Source: Deltaproteobacteria bacterium
GTDB taxonomy: Bacteria > UBA10199 > DSSB01
Direction: 5' to 3'
NCBI GenBank assembly: GCA_024233625.1
Contig: JACKPJ010000008.1
Span: 1 to 46,039 of the forward strand
DNA length: 46,039 nucleotides
Of this stretch, positions 33,448-42,149 are shown in pieces. Under the pieces are notes generated by a model. It was not told the origin of the DNA and did not search any database. It was given only the letters and a program-made list of their open reading frames with translations. The first letter of the stretch is position 1; each line of letters begins with the position of its first letter. The translations under genes were made by a program, and so were the position numbers.

Positions 33448-34176
33448 CTATTGGCAAACGTATTGCTGCGTTTCTTTACTCTCTTGGCAATTTCCCGAAG
33501 GACTCTCTTTAAACATTTTAGTAAAGAGCTCAGAAGCTTCCGTTTTTACATTCGGATCTTGAGCTTTTAGTGCATGATAAGCCAAAGCGTCTTTCAAGGC
33601 TTTATCCTTTTCAAAGTTGCCTTTAAAAAGTTCAAGTCCTTTTAGAGCATTTCGGTACTGAATAGGATAGTAGCCGGCTTTCGTAATGTACTCAACAGGA
33701 GGAAGCTCATAAGGAGTAAACTCCTGATGAAGAATATAATTCACCATCGCTGCATTTCCAATGGTTTGTTCAACCTTGCGCTCAAAATATTGATTATATT
33801 GAACTAGTGTTCCTACTTTGAGGTTTTTAACTTGTTCCTCAGGAATGTGAATCGAAAGCGTGACATTGCTATCAAAATGCTCTCGATTAATATGCCGCTG
33901 GCTATTTTTCTTCGCTTCAACGGGAAGAATCGTCACTTGATAATAGCCTGGTTTTTCTTCTTCCTCTTGGATCGAAACTAAAGTTCCGCGCAATAAGAAT
34001 TCCGGAATATCTTTTCGAGCAGGTGTTTTAACAGGCCCCCAACCCAAAACTTGGCTCTCTTCGACACTAGGTGCATCGGGATCTTTGTAGTTTCCTTTTG
34101 CAAGTGCATCAGTTGCCAAACTTAAAGTGTAGATCAATAGTCCTGAAAGGACTAATAGGTTTTTTACTAGCTTCAT
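33448..34176 (-). CDS. Secreted protein of unknown function
   Basis: A 242-residue exported protein not assigned to a family. The signal peptide is MKLVKNLLVLSGLLIYTLSL...ALA. The mature part has a beta-rich middle (LLRGTLVSIQEEEEKPGYYQVTILPVEAKK, shown in part as GYYQVTILPV), an EEQVKNLKVGTLVQYNQYFE block and a helical C-terminus ending in two Cys (GNCQESKETQQYVCQ), probably forming a disulphide. The start at 34176 follows GGAGGG, while the upstream frame to 34248 has no ribosome site. It is convergent with pbpC. Confidence 0.7.
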   Translation of the reverse strand: MKLVKNLLVLSGLLIYTLSLATDALAKGNYKDPDAPSVEESQVLGWGPVKTPARKDIPEFLLRGTLVSIQEEEEKPGYYQVTILPVEAKKNSQRHINREHFDSNVTLSIHIPEEQVKNLKVGTLVQYNQYFERKVEQTIGNAAMVNYILHQEFTPYELPPVEYITKAGYYPIQYRNALKGLELFKGNFEKDKALKDALAYHALKAQDPNVKTEASELFTKMFKESPSGNCQESKETQQYVCQ

Positions 34177-34540
34177 AATTTCCCTCCTAAAAAGGTCTTT
34201 GATTACTTCAGATATCGCAGTATATACTAAAAAGCTTTTTTTAGCCAAGCAGGTATTTAAGTCTTAATAAAAAAATTTGGAAGCATAACAAATCGGCCTA
34301 CAAAATCTTATTTTAATGAAAACGATTATCTTTAATAATAAGGTTTTAGTTGAATTTGATAAAATTATAGATATTTAAGCGACGACGATTTATTTTCATG
34401 CAAAGCGACTAAAGTACAAATTACAGTATTTTTCTGAAATAATAAATAGGCTTTTTCAAGTTTGAAAAATTAACTTTGGCTTGCAATCCCGAAAAAGCTA
34501 TGTTTTGAGGCAAACAGAGATTTAAAGGAGCCAATAATTT
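34177..34540. other. Gene-free divergent promoter gap
   Basis: This AT-rich 364-bp gap separates two divergent genes. AAAGGAG is the ribosome site of the gene at 34541. A possible sigma-70 promoter (TTGGCT, 17-base spacer, TATGTT) lies near 34472-34506. No RNA gene, repeat or coding frame was recognised. Confidence 0.4.
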
Positions 34541-35254
34541 ATGGGTAAAGTTTTAATATTACAAAATGCGGCTTTATTTAGCGCAGGAACTTTCGAGTCG
34601 GAACTCCAAAGTCGAGAAATTTCGTACTCCTATCACAAAGTATATGAAGAAGATGTGCCAATTGAAGACATTCTGCCCGCTGTGTCTGGTTTAATCGTCT
34701 TGGGAGGCCCTTTAACCTATCGCGTGACCCAACCCGAATCCTCAACAGGACTCAAAAAATTGCTCAGCTTTTTGAGCAAAGCTTTGGAAATGAAAATTCC
34801 CTGCATCGGCGTCGCCCAAGGTGCATGTCTTTTAGCCAGAGCCAAAGGTGCCTGGGTCGAACCTGCACCTGAAAAACAACTTGGATGGATCAACGCCGAA
34901 GTTTACCCAGATTATTCCCGCAACAGTGTGATTTATTCCAAAGTTGAGGAAAAAAAGTTTCCAGTCTTTACCTGGTGTGACACCCTGCATGGCTTTCCCC
35001 CTGAGGGCTATTGGTATCTCAACTCTCCAAAATGCCGTTATTTATCGACAGGTATCAACGGAAACAGCTATTTATTTAATTTTCATCCAGAGATCACCGA
35101 AGAAATGGTCGGACAGTGGCTTCAACACTACTTCCAGGACCTTGGCTCTAAAGAACTTGCAGCCCAGCTCAAGGAAGCAACTCGGGAGCATATTGAGCAA
35201 GCTCAAGCTTTCTCACATAAAATTATTCATGCCTTTGAGTCTTTTCTGCGTTAA
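34541..35254 (+). CDS. Class I glutamine-amidotransferase-like protein, nucleophile lost
   Basis: A 237-residue protein with the GATase1 fold of GMP-synthase-like proteins: IVLGGP near 55, the nucleophile-elbow region IPCIGVAQGACLLA, and the His/Glu part in LFNFHPEITEE. Family members carry G-x-C-x-G at the elbow; here the Cys is Ala (A92), and a Cys appears four residues later (C96) where Gln is normal. Without the nucleophile, glutamine hydrolysis is not expected, so it is probably a pseudo-enzyme or uses another chemistry. The fold is otherwise complete and there is no frameshift. Start at 34541 follows AAAGGAG. It lies 30 bp before a class II aldolase gene and is probably in the same operon. 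Confidence 0.8.
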   Translation: MGKVLILQNAALFSAGTFESELQSREISYSYHKVYEEDVPIEDILPAVSGLIVLGGPLTYRVTQPESSTGLKKLLSFLSKALEMKIPCIGVAQGACLLARAKGAWVEPAPEKQLGWINAEVYPDYSRNSVIYSKVEEKKFPVFTWCDTLHGFPPEGYWYLNSPKCRYLSTGINGNSYLFNFHPEITEEMVGQWLQHYFQDLGSKELAAQLKEATREHIEQAQAFSHKIIHAFESFLR

Positions 35255-35284
35255 ATCAGGCTAACTGATTGATATGGAGGCTTG

Positions 35285-36052
35285 GTGAGTCCAAAAAGTT
35301 CTTCTTTAAAACAAAACTGTTCTCAAAAGGAGTGGCAAGTCCGAGTCGATCTTGCGGCAGCTTATCGCCTGATTGAACACTTTGGAATGGCCGAACTCAT
35401 CTATAATCACATTTCTGTCCGGGTTCCTGGAGAAAATGACGCTTTTTTGATCAATCCATTTGGATTGCGATACGATGAAATTAAGGCTTCCAATTTACTA
35501 AAAATCAATTCTGAAGCAAAAGTTTTACAGGCAAAATCCAAAAAGCAAGACTTAAAGGTCAATCCCGCTGGTTTCATCATCCATAGTGCTATTCATGAAG
35601 CTCGGCCCGAAGTCAATTGTATCGTTCATACCCATACTATCGCTGGTATGTCCATCGCCTCTCTTCCAGAGGGTCTGCAATTATACTCACAAGAAGCTCT
35701 ACGCTTCTACGATCGAGTGGGATACCATGATTTTCAAGGTATTGTGCTTGATGCAAAGGAAAAAAAGGCTTTATTAAAATCATTGGGTAATAAGCCTGTA
35801 CTGATTTTACGCAATCACGGTCTGCTCACTCTAGGAACTTCCGTCGCACAAGCTTTTTGTCTCATGTATTACTTAGAACGCGCTTGTCAGGTCCAACTTA
35901 CCCTACAAGGAAAACAGGCAAAAAAGCCCTCTAAAAAGGTTTGCGAAAAAACCGCTGAGCAGCATTGGAATAAAGTTTATCAACTGGATGATTTGGTATG
36001 GCCTGCGATGATTCGGCTTTTGGACCAAAAAGATTCATCGTATAAAAAGTGA
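35285..36052 (+). CDS. Class II aldolase/adducin-family protein
   Basis: A 255-residue protein of the AraD/FucA-like superfamily, which cleaves or isomerises sugar phosphates with a bound Zn2+. The N-terminal YRLIEHFGMAELIYNHISVR is characteristic, the metal ligands include His residues in VHTHTIAGM and the later NHGLLTLG, and the DFQGIVLD segment fits the adducin branch. Many members with this pattern (YNHISVRVPG...FLINPFGL) have no proven substrate. GTG 35285 was chosen since GGAGG lies 4 bases before it; TTG 35282 is closer to the site than usual. It may be co-transcribed with the amidotransferase-like gene. Confidence 0.87.
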   Translation: MSPKSSSLKQNCSQKEWQVRVDLAAAYRLIEHFGMAELIYNHISVRVPGENDAFLINPFGLRYDEIKASNLLKINSEAKVLQAKSKKQDLKVNPAGFIIHSAIHEARPEVNCIVHTHTIAGMSIASLPEGLQLYSQEALRFYDRVGYHDFQGIVLDAKEKKALLKSLGNKPVLILRNHGLLTLGTSVAQAFCLMYYLERACQVQLTLQGKQAKKPSKKVCEKTAEQHWNKVYQLDDLVWPAMIRLLDQKDSSYKK

Positions 36053-36281
36053 ATAATTTTCAATAGTTATATTGTTATAAAATAATCCAAGTGAGCTGAT
36101 GAGTTGGCTGAAGCTTGAGCAAAACATTTTAAAAACATCTGTTATTTAATTAAAATTCTCTAGCCATTCTATTTTTTCCCAAGGCATGCTTATGTTAAAT
36201 TTTAGGTGTAAAGTTTTCGCAACTATTATGAAACTTATTCGATAATGATGTAGTGAAAAGTTTGTATAACAGGGAAACACG

Positions 36282-37424
36282 ATGATAAAATCTGATCGTA
36301 CACTAAATATCCAAGTGAATGTCTACAAAGAAAAGAGTGGATACTGGGTTGACGTCAACCATGATAATCAAAAAAACCCAGGTGAGGAACTGCCTGCCAA
36401 AAATTTTGGTGAAGTAAAAAAAGGGTTTCAGAACTACATCGAAAAGTTCCCATGGGCTTACCCTAAAGGTTGTGGAGTATTCTATCAACCGGTATTACGC
36501 AAACGTGATGAGCTAGAAAAAGTTAGAGGTCAAATAAGTTCTCAATTAAAGGCACAAATCAAAGAATTAAATAAATGTTTAAAAAATTTAGACACTAAAT
36601 CGGAGCAATATAAGATATTTTCAAAGCTAGATGAGGATCTTCAAAATATAGAAAAGGCCGTCGGCCAATTGAGCGACATTCAAATAGTCACTAGTCAGGA
36701 GCTAAAGAAGTTATCAGCATTCGCAATGTACATGCCAGGAAGAAATACCCTCTTTCTACCCAAAAATTGGAGCCTGCAACACGTTATTCACGAAATGCAA
36801 CATTATCTCAATCATCATGAATTTGTTGATTCTCAACAATATTCTCAAAAACGACAAGTGAAATGTCCTAGTGATGGCTCTGTAACGATACCTGCTCGGT
36901 CAGATTCAAGTTCAAATGAAACTAATAAAAGTTATTCTTATAAACTCGATTATAAAAGCCCTCATCAGGGTAATTTGATTAATAAAAATTGGAAAGGCGA
37001 AATTATTTTTAATAGTTTAAACTATTGGAATAATAAAAATATGCTTTTGTTAGATTTTGTCTCAGGAAATTTCAATGAACTTGTAAGCGGAAACTGGGGT
37101 GACATGACAACAGAAGAAGCTAAAGAGGTCATAGCTGATGAAACCCGAGCATTTCTAAGTCAAGCTCGATGGTTGGTTTTTACGCTACGTGATCCATTTA
37201 GAGAAGCAGATATCCAAAATTTATTAAGTAACGATCCAGAAAAGAGTGATTCTGCGAAGCTAAAACTGAAACAAGCCATTGATCAAGTCTATCCTAGATC
37301 TGACTTGAGTGACACAATGGAGTTTATTCTTCTTGCTTACTTTGGAAAAGGCGATATAAAACATGGAACCTTATTAGACGCCATAGAAAAAAAATATATC
37401 GATTTTCATGGCATTGAAGAATAA
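36282..37424 (+). CDS. Putative HExxH zinc metallopeptidase
   Basis: A 380-residue protein of unrecognised family with one clear peptidase signature: H170-E-M-Q-H174 in VIHEMQHYLNHHEFVD, on a predicted helix after a beta strand (NTLFLPK), as in gluzincins and other zincins. A third ligand could be one of the His at 178-179 or a later Glu. Before it lies a coiled-coil-like segment (about 75-130; SSQLKAQIKELNKCLKN). No signal peptide is visible and the N-terminus (IQVNVYKEKSGYWVDV) is beta-rich. It could be a cytoplasmic peptidase or a secreted effector. It is monocistronic, with 229 bp upstream and 163 bp downstream. Confidence 0.6.
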   Translation: MIKSDRTLNIQVNVYKEKSGYWVDVNHDNQKNPGEELPAKNFGEVKKGFQNYIEKFPWAYPKGCGVFYQPVLRKRDELEKVRGQISSQLKAQIKELNKCLKNLDTKSEQYKIFSKLDEDLQNIEKAVGQLSDIQIVTSQELKKLSAFAMYMPGRNTLFLPKNWSLQHVIHEMQHYLNHHEFVDSQQYSQKRQVKCPSDGSVTIPARSDSSSNETNKSYSYKLDYKSPHQGNLINKNWKGEIIFNSLNYWNNKNMLLLDFVSGNFNELVSGNWGDMTTEEAKEVIADETRAFLSQARWLVFTLRDPFREADIQNLLSNDPEKSDSAKLKLKQAIDQVYPRSDLSDTMEFILLAYFGKGDIKHGTLLDAIEKKYIDFHGIEE

Positions 37425-37587
37425 TTTTAGACTCTATCAGAGCCTCTAAGAGAAAAACTTCAGGCAAATACTCTCTTTTAGCACCTCGTCGATAGACCAA
37501 CCTACCTAATTATATCGTCTAAGTCCCATTTTTAAGCAGGCTAATGGTTAAAACTTGCTGAGTACTTTGAAGCGTTATAAGCTTTAA

Positions 37588-38427
37588 ATGATGTCTCGCC
37601 AGATTAAAATACTGATCCCTCTATTGGTTTCCTTACTGGTTCATGCTGGACTGTTAGGCTTATTTTTCTTCGTTCTGGCTCATACTCTTACTCCACACCA
37701 AAAATTAGCACCACAGCGTGGTGGAGTTGTCTATTTTAATCTAAACCCTGGAGGTCAAGGAACAGGAGGTCAAGGAGGCAACGGAGTCTCACAAGAGGAA
37801 ATTAAAAAAAATATTAAAAAACAAGAAGTTAAGGAGTTAAATGCAGCCAATCTAAAAAAGCCTTCTCAAAATTCTATTAAGAACATCGAAGGGAAAACAT
37901 CTCAAAAGCCAATCGTTTTAAGCCAAAAAAATACCTATTCAGATAAAATCAATCAAAATGTCCAAGCTTCCTCTTCAAAAAAAACTAATAATATTACAAA
38001 ACACAAAGGAGAAGGTGATGGCGAAGGCCTTCACACTGGGCCAGCTATGGGTGAAGGGAAAGGAATGGGAGAGGGACAAGGGACGGGCGTCGGTACCGGA
38101 AAAGGCCCTGGTGGCAAAGGTAATATCGGAAGTGGTGACCCCTCAGGACAAGGCGGAGAGGGGAAGAAAGTCCTCAGCCAAATACTGAGGAAACTCAATA
38201 GCAAACATCGATATCCGGCAGAAGCGAGGCGAAATAAATTAGAAGGAAATACACAATTTGTTTTTAAAATTCAAAAAGATGGCTCGCTTCAATATGCACG
38301 TATTGTCAAGAGTTCAGGGCATCCTATATTGGATCAAGCTGCTCTGCGAGCAGTCCAAAAAGCGGCCCCTTTCCCCTATTACCCGAAGGAAATACGCTAT
38401 GGATATCGTTATAGTTTAAAAAGGTAG
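37588..38427 (+). CDS. TonB-family energy-transducing protein
   Basis: A 279-residue protein with an N-terminal inner-membrane helix (ILIPLLVSLLVHAGLLGLFF), a periplasmic Lys/Gln- then Gly/Lys-rich low-complexity spacer (about 55-190, many GKG/GEG repeats instead of the Pro-rich spacer of typical TonB) and a TonB C-terminal domain (about 195-279; YPAEARRNKLEGNTQFVFKI, ILDQAALRAVQKAAPFP). It should couple the proton-motive force to outer-membrane transport or act in a TolA/AglT-like motility or envelope role. No exbB/exbD gene is in the window. It is 43 bp before rsmG. Confidence 0.85.
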   Translation: MMSRQIKILIPLLVSLLVHAGLLGLFFFVLAHTLTPHQKLAPQRGGVVYFNLNPGGQGTGGQGGNGVSQEEIKKNIKKQEVKELNAANLKKPSQNSIKNIEGKTSQKPIVLSQKNTYSDKINQNVQASSSKKTNNITKHKGEGDGEGLHTGPAMGEGKGMGEGQGTGVGTGKGPGGKGNIGSGDPSGQGGEGKKVLSQILRKLNSKHRYPAEARRNKLEGNTQFVFKIQKDGSLQYARIVKSSGHPILDQAALRAVQKAAPFPYYPKEIRYGYRYSLKR

Positions 38428-38469
38428 TTCAAAAAGCAATTGAAAAATATAATTAATTTGGAATTATTG

Positions 38470-39261
38470 ATGAAAATTGAAAAACACTTTAAGGATGTTT
38501 CACGTGGAACACTTGACTCTCTTGAATCTTACGCAAAAGCTGTCATGGAATGGAATCAGAGAATCAACCTCACTGGCGCAAAAAGCTTTGAGCAATTTTA
38601 TCAAGAGCAAGTGCTCGACAATGTCTGTGCATTAAAAGCGTTGGAACAGTCGATATTACTCAAAAATATTTTCGATCGACATGAAAATGAGCCTCAAAAT
38701 GAATCTAAAAACGTTCAATGGCTAGATATTGGGTCAGGTTCCGGGCTTCCTGGCATAGTTTGGGCTCTACTGCGTCCCCAAGAGCACTTTATTCTACTCG
38801 ATAGCTTAAATAAGCGAACCACTTTTTTAGAGTATATGAAACTTCATGTAAAGTTAGATAATGTAGAAATTATTCGAGATCGTTTTGAGAATATTAAGTG
38901 GGATAATTTTTCATCAAAAAGTAATTCAATAAACAATTCAAAAAGCTCTAAAATCAAAATTTGGAATCATAATAATAAAGGCTTATCAATATTTGTTTCA
39001 CGTGGAACAGCCAAAGCGGATAAAATTTACTCTTGGGCACAAAAAACGGCTTATCAATGGAAATATTGGATTGTTTTTTCTAGCCTTGAGTCTCATGGGA
39101 GTTTTGTTAAATTAGATGAAGCTCAAAGTTTTAGAGAAAATAATGAAAAAAACAAGAAAAGTGAAGAAAATTTGATTAAAGTTGGGGCGATTCCTTATGA
39201 AAATATCTTTTTGGATGACCCCAAGAGGTCTGTTTTGACGGTATTGGTTTCTCCTTTTTAG
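38470..39261 (+). CDS. rsmG: 16S rRNA (guanine-527-N7)-methyltransferase
   Basis: A 263-residue RsmG (GidB), which methylates G527 in the decoding region of 16S rRNA. MEWNQRINLTGA and the S-adenosylmethionine motif WLDIGSGSGLPGIVWAL are clear, followed by LLDSLNKRTTFLEYM and FVSRGTAKADKI. Two Asn/Ser/Glu-rich inserts (near 72-85 and 150-175) make it about 50 residues longer than usual. Both parS sites lie within this gene, the second directly after the second insert, where the VSRG codons form it. Start may be TTG 38440 or ATG 38470; the latter gives the family's usual N-terminus. It precedes parAB, as in many origin-proximal clusters. Confidence 0.88.
   Translation: MKIEKHFKDVSRGTLDSLESYAKAVMEWNQRINLTGAKSFEQFYQEQVLDNVCALKALEQSILLKNIFDRHENEPQNESKNVQWLDIGSGSGLPGIVWALLRPQEHFILLDSLNKRTTFLEYMKLHVKLDNVEIIRDRFENIKWDNFSSKSNSINNSKSSKIKIWNHNNKGLSIFVSRGTAKADKIYSWAQKTAYQWKYWIVFSSLESHGSFVKLDEAQSFRENNEKNKKSEENLIKVGAIPYENIFLDDPKRSVLTVLVSPF
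38496..38511. promoter_or_regulatory. parS: parS site 1 (within rsmG)
   Basis: TGTTTCACGTGGAACA matches the bacterial chromosomal parS consensus TGTTNCACGTGNAACA at every fixed position. It is the expected loading site for ParB encoded at 41072 and codes for part of DVSRGTL in RsmG. Confidence 0.92.
38994..39009. promoter_or_regulatory. parS: parS site 2 (within rsmG)
   Basis: A second identical 16-mer, TGTTTCACGTGGAACA, 498 bp after the first and in the same orientation. It encodes the start of FVSRGTA in RsmG. Two exact sites this close to parAB mark the segregation centre of the chromosome. Confidence 0.92.
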
Positions 39262-40053
39262 TTTCCATAACTTTTGATTAGGTTTTGATATCTCGTATTT
39301 GGAGTTCTGGATCATCTTATTCTTTTAAACATTATTATAAATACATTTGATTAAGCAATTTTCCTTCTCTTTTCTGATCAAAATAAAATAATAAAGTTTA
39401 ATTTTATTTCCTTTCTTTTAAATCCAAAAGAAAGAAACAAAGAAAGGGATTTATCCTCCCAAATAAAATATCTAAATCCTTATTCACTTTCGCCCAAATT
39501 CGCAAACTCGCCCTGTGGGCTCAAACAGTGCGAATTTGTTGGCTGCGTTCATGGCGGATTTTTTACGGTATTTTTTTGAGGAGGATTGAGTTCCTAATAA
39601 GGGTCCATCCCGCTTTAAAAAATTTCGTGAAAATCTGCCGTATTTTTAAACTTAGAAAGCCCTGTACTGTCTGAGCCCCGTTTATCGGGGGGAGTTTGCA
39701 GGGCGAAGTTCTAAAAATACAAGGATTTTAGAAATTTTTTAAGGGGATAGATTTTTCTTTGCTACTTTCTTTTGAGCTGAAAAGAAAGTAGAGAAAATAA
39801 GGCTTTGTTACTTTCTTTTTGTATCTCCAAAAAGAAATTAAGTAAAAACTTTTTAATAAAATAGTTATATACATGTTTTAGCTTTAAATAGTAGAGAATT
39901 ATCATCCCCAAGAAAGTAGGGGTCAAGGAAGATTATAAAATAATAATTAAGGTAAAATAATGACTATACACTACATTACATGTATTTTTTATTTTTATTT
40001 GTCATTTAAAAATTTTTATGTATAGATAGACATCAAAATAATAAGGATACTCA
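39262..40053. other. Gene-free gap between rsmG and parA
   Basis: A 792-bp AT-rich stretch without coding frames. Its centre is a long imperfect inverted repeat (39411-39788); another palindrome (ACTTTCTTTTTG...CAAAAAGAAATTAAGT) lies near 39809-39842. Only one near-match to a DnaA box (TTATTCACT, near 39480) was seen, so a replication origin is not supported. Confidence 0.55.
39411..39788. repeat. Long imperfect inverted repeat (two head-to-head repeat copies)
   Basis: The outer arms 39411-39459 and 39743-39788 match in inverse orientation (CTTTCTTTT...AAAAGAAAG...CAAAGAAA...ATCC). Inner parts also match: TCGCCC, GCAAACTC, GGCTCA.ACAGT and GGC.GATTTT occur in the same order on the opposite strand in the second half. 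This is best read as two diverged copies, about 170-180 bp each, of one repeat unit in inverted orientation. A partial copy of the outer palindrome is at 22047-22070. Confidence 0.7.
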
Positions 40054-41055
40054 ATGAAAACTTTTGCTCTTGTTAATCAAAAGGGTGGGGTAGGCAAAAC
40101 CACAACAGCTTTAAACCTAGCTGCATGTCTTGCAGCAACCGAACGACGTGTGCTGCTCTTTGATTTAGATCCCCAAGGCAATGCAACCAGCGGTTTAGGT
40201 GTAAATAAAAATGATTTAAAATCAACTACTTATGATGTTATTGTCAAAAATCAACCTATTTCCGAAGCAATCCTCGACACAAAAATTCCCGATCTAAAAA
40301 TTGTCCCGACCAATACTCAACTCGTTGCCGCAGAGATTGAGCTCGTATCCGCATTTTCTCGTGAACGCCGTTTAACTTCCGTTCTTTCGCAGTGTGAAAA
40401 TGATTTCGACTATATCTTTATTGATTGTCCACCTTCACTGGGCCTTCTAACAGTCAATGCTCTCAGTGCTGCTCAAGGGATCTTGGTTCCAGTTCAATGT
40501 GAATACTATGCTTTAGAAGGACTCAGCGAACTTACGCAAACCATTGAAATGATTCAAAAACATCTCAATCCACAATTAGAAACTGCGGGAATTATCTTAA
40601 CGATGTACGATGGCAGAAATAATCTCTCCAGACAAGTCGCTGAGGAAGTTGAGGCCTTTTTTCAGGATAAAGTCTTCTCAGCCAAAATTCCCCGAAATGT
40701 CAAATTGAGTGAAAGCCCCAGTCACGGACTGCCGATCCTATTATATGACGCATTTTCTAAAGGGGCCGAGAGTTATATGTCTCTCACAGCAGAATTCATT
40801 CATCGCTTCGAACCAAACTCTGAACAAAATGAAACTCCCAAAGAAGATCAGACAATACAAAACTATACACAAAATCATATAATGGACCATAAAGCTTATG
40901 AAGCTATAGAAAACACCATCCATCAAGAAATAGTCCAAGCTAATCACACGACTCATAGCGATCCACTGTCACAAAAAATTTATAAAGATGACGAAATTAC
41001 CGATAGCTCGATTTCTCTAGATGAAATTAATCGAGCTATTGGAGAAAACCTCTAA
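40054..41055 (+). CDS. parA: Chromosome partitioning ATPase ParA
   Basis: A 333-residue ParA/Soj ATPase that drives separation of ParB-bound origins. The deviant Walker A motif is KGGVGKTT (11-18), followed by LFDLDPQGNATSGLG and Walker B-like FIDCPPSLGLLTVNAL. A C-terminal extension of about 70 residues (after LTAEFIHRFEP; Gln/Asn/Asp-rich) is not part of the core family and may link to partners such as the bactofilin. It is 16 bp before parB and downstream of two parS sites in rsmG. Confidence 0.95.
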   Translation: MKTFALVNQKGGVGKTTTALNLAACLAATERRVLLFDLDPQGNATSGLGVNKNDLKSTTYDVIVKNQPISEAILDTKIPDLKIVPTNTQLVAAEIELVSAFSRERRLTSVLSQCENDFDYIFIDCPPSLGLLTVNALSAAQGILVPVQCEYYALEGLSELTQTIEMIQKHLNPQLETAGIILTMYDGRNNLSRQVAEEVEAFFQDKVFSAKIPRNVKLSESPSHGLPILLYDAFSKGAESYMSLTAEFIHRFEPNSEQNETPKEDQTIQNYTQNHIMDHKAYEAIENTIHQEIVQANHTTHSDPLSQKIYKDDEITDSSISLDEINRAIGENL

Positions 41056-41071
41056 GACGGAGTAAAACCTT

Positions 41072-42073
41072 ATGACGACTAGTCGCGCACTTGGAAAAGG
41101 CCTTGCCTCTCTCATTCCTATTAAAAATGAAGAAAGGGAGGATTACGAAGCTTCTCAGCCAATTTCCCCTGAAAGCCAGAATAAAATTATTAAAAAACCA
41201 TCTTCTCCTCAGATCGAAGTCAACTCCTTAGAAAAAATAGAAAAAGAAGCTAACACGCCAGAAAAAGCTCCCATCAAAGAGGTCGAAAAATCGAATTTGC
41301 TACAAGTCAAGGTCGAAGATATTTTTCCCAGTAGCAGCCAACCTCGTAAAATGTTTAATAAAACTCCGCTTACTGAGTTGGCTGCGTCTATTAAAGAGCA
41401 GGGCATTATCCAGCCCTTGATTGTCAGAAGAGCTGAAGGCGGCAAGTTTGAATTAATTGCGGGCGAGCGTCGTTTACGCGCCAGCAAAATGCTAGGATTA
41501 AGTCAGGTTCCTGTTGTCATCAGTGAGGTTGCGCCAGAAAAAATATTTGAAATGGCTCTCATCGAAAACATCCAACGAGAAGATCTCAATCCCATCGAAG
41601 AAGCCCTCGCTTACCGTGAGCTTCAAGAGCGCTATCAACTCACTCAGGAGCAAATTGCTCAGCGCGTTGGTAAAGATCGATCCAGCGTCGCAAATATCAT
41701 GAGGTTACTCCAGCTTCCCAAAGAAGTACGTGCTGAAATTATTGCCAATCGAATTTCCATGGGTCATGCCCGCGCGCTCCTGGGTTTAGAAAATGACACA
41801 GACAAAATTAACCTGAAAAATCAAATTCTTAAAAACAATCTGTCTGTCAGAGAAGTCGAAGAGCTCGTCAAAAAACTCAAGGAAGAAGGGGACAAAAAGA
41901 TTGTCCGCCGGGCTTCTGTACTCAATCCACAACATCGCTATCTTGAGGAAAAACTGACCCAAAACTTGGGCACAAAAGTCAAAATTCAAAGCAAAGGTCT
42001 TCGTGGCAAAATCGTGATTGAATACTACCAACCCGAAGAACTCGACCGCCTTTACGAGATGTTAACTAGTTGA
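41072..42073 (+). CDS. parB: Chromosome partitioning CTPase ParB
   Basis: A 333-residue ParB/Spo0J clamp protein that loads at parS and spreads on DNA with CTP. It has the N-terminal ParA-stimulating Arg/Lys region (ALGKGLASLIP), a long linker, CTP-binding boxes GERRLRASK and ENIQREDLNPIEEA, the helix-turn-helix LTQEQIAQRVGKDRSSVANI that reads parS, and a C-terminal dimer domain (VKIQSKGLRGKIVIEYY). It is the cognate protein of the two perfect parS sites at 38496 and 38994. Confidence 0.95.
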   Translation: MTTSRALGKGLASLIPIKNEEREDYEASQPISPESQNKIIKKPSSPQIEVNSLEKIEKEANTPEKAPIKEVEKSNLLQVKVEDIFPSSSQPRKMFNKTPLTELAASIKEQGIIQPLIVRRAEGGKFELIAGERRLRASKMLGLSQVPVVISEVAPEKIFEMALIENIQREDLNPIEEALAYRELQERYQLTQEQIAQRVGKDRSSVANIMRLLQLPKEVRAEIIANRISMGHARALLGLENDTDKINLKNQILKNNLSVREVEELVKKLKEEGDKKIVRRASVLNPQHRYLEEKLTQNLGTKVKIQSKGLRGKIVIEYYQPEELDRLYEMLTS

Positions 42074-42149
42074 TTTTAATATAAATTTTTGAATTATACT
42101 TTAAACTTTTTTATAAATATTTTAATTTACTAAGATTTAGGAGGAATCT

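Noticed and set aside
34310..34340. Fur-box-like sequence AATGAAAACGATTATC
   Set aside because: Too few matching positions, and neither flanking gene has an iron role.
39262..40053. Possible replication origin between rsmG and parA
   Set aside because: Only one near-match to a DnaA box (TTATTCACT) was seen and dnaA/dnaN are not adjacent; the inverted repeat accounts for most of the structure.
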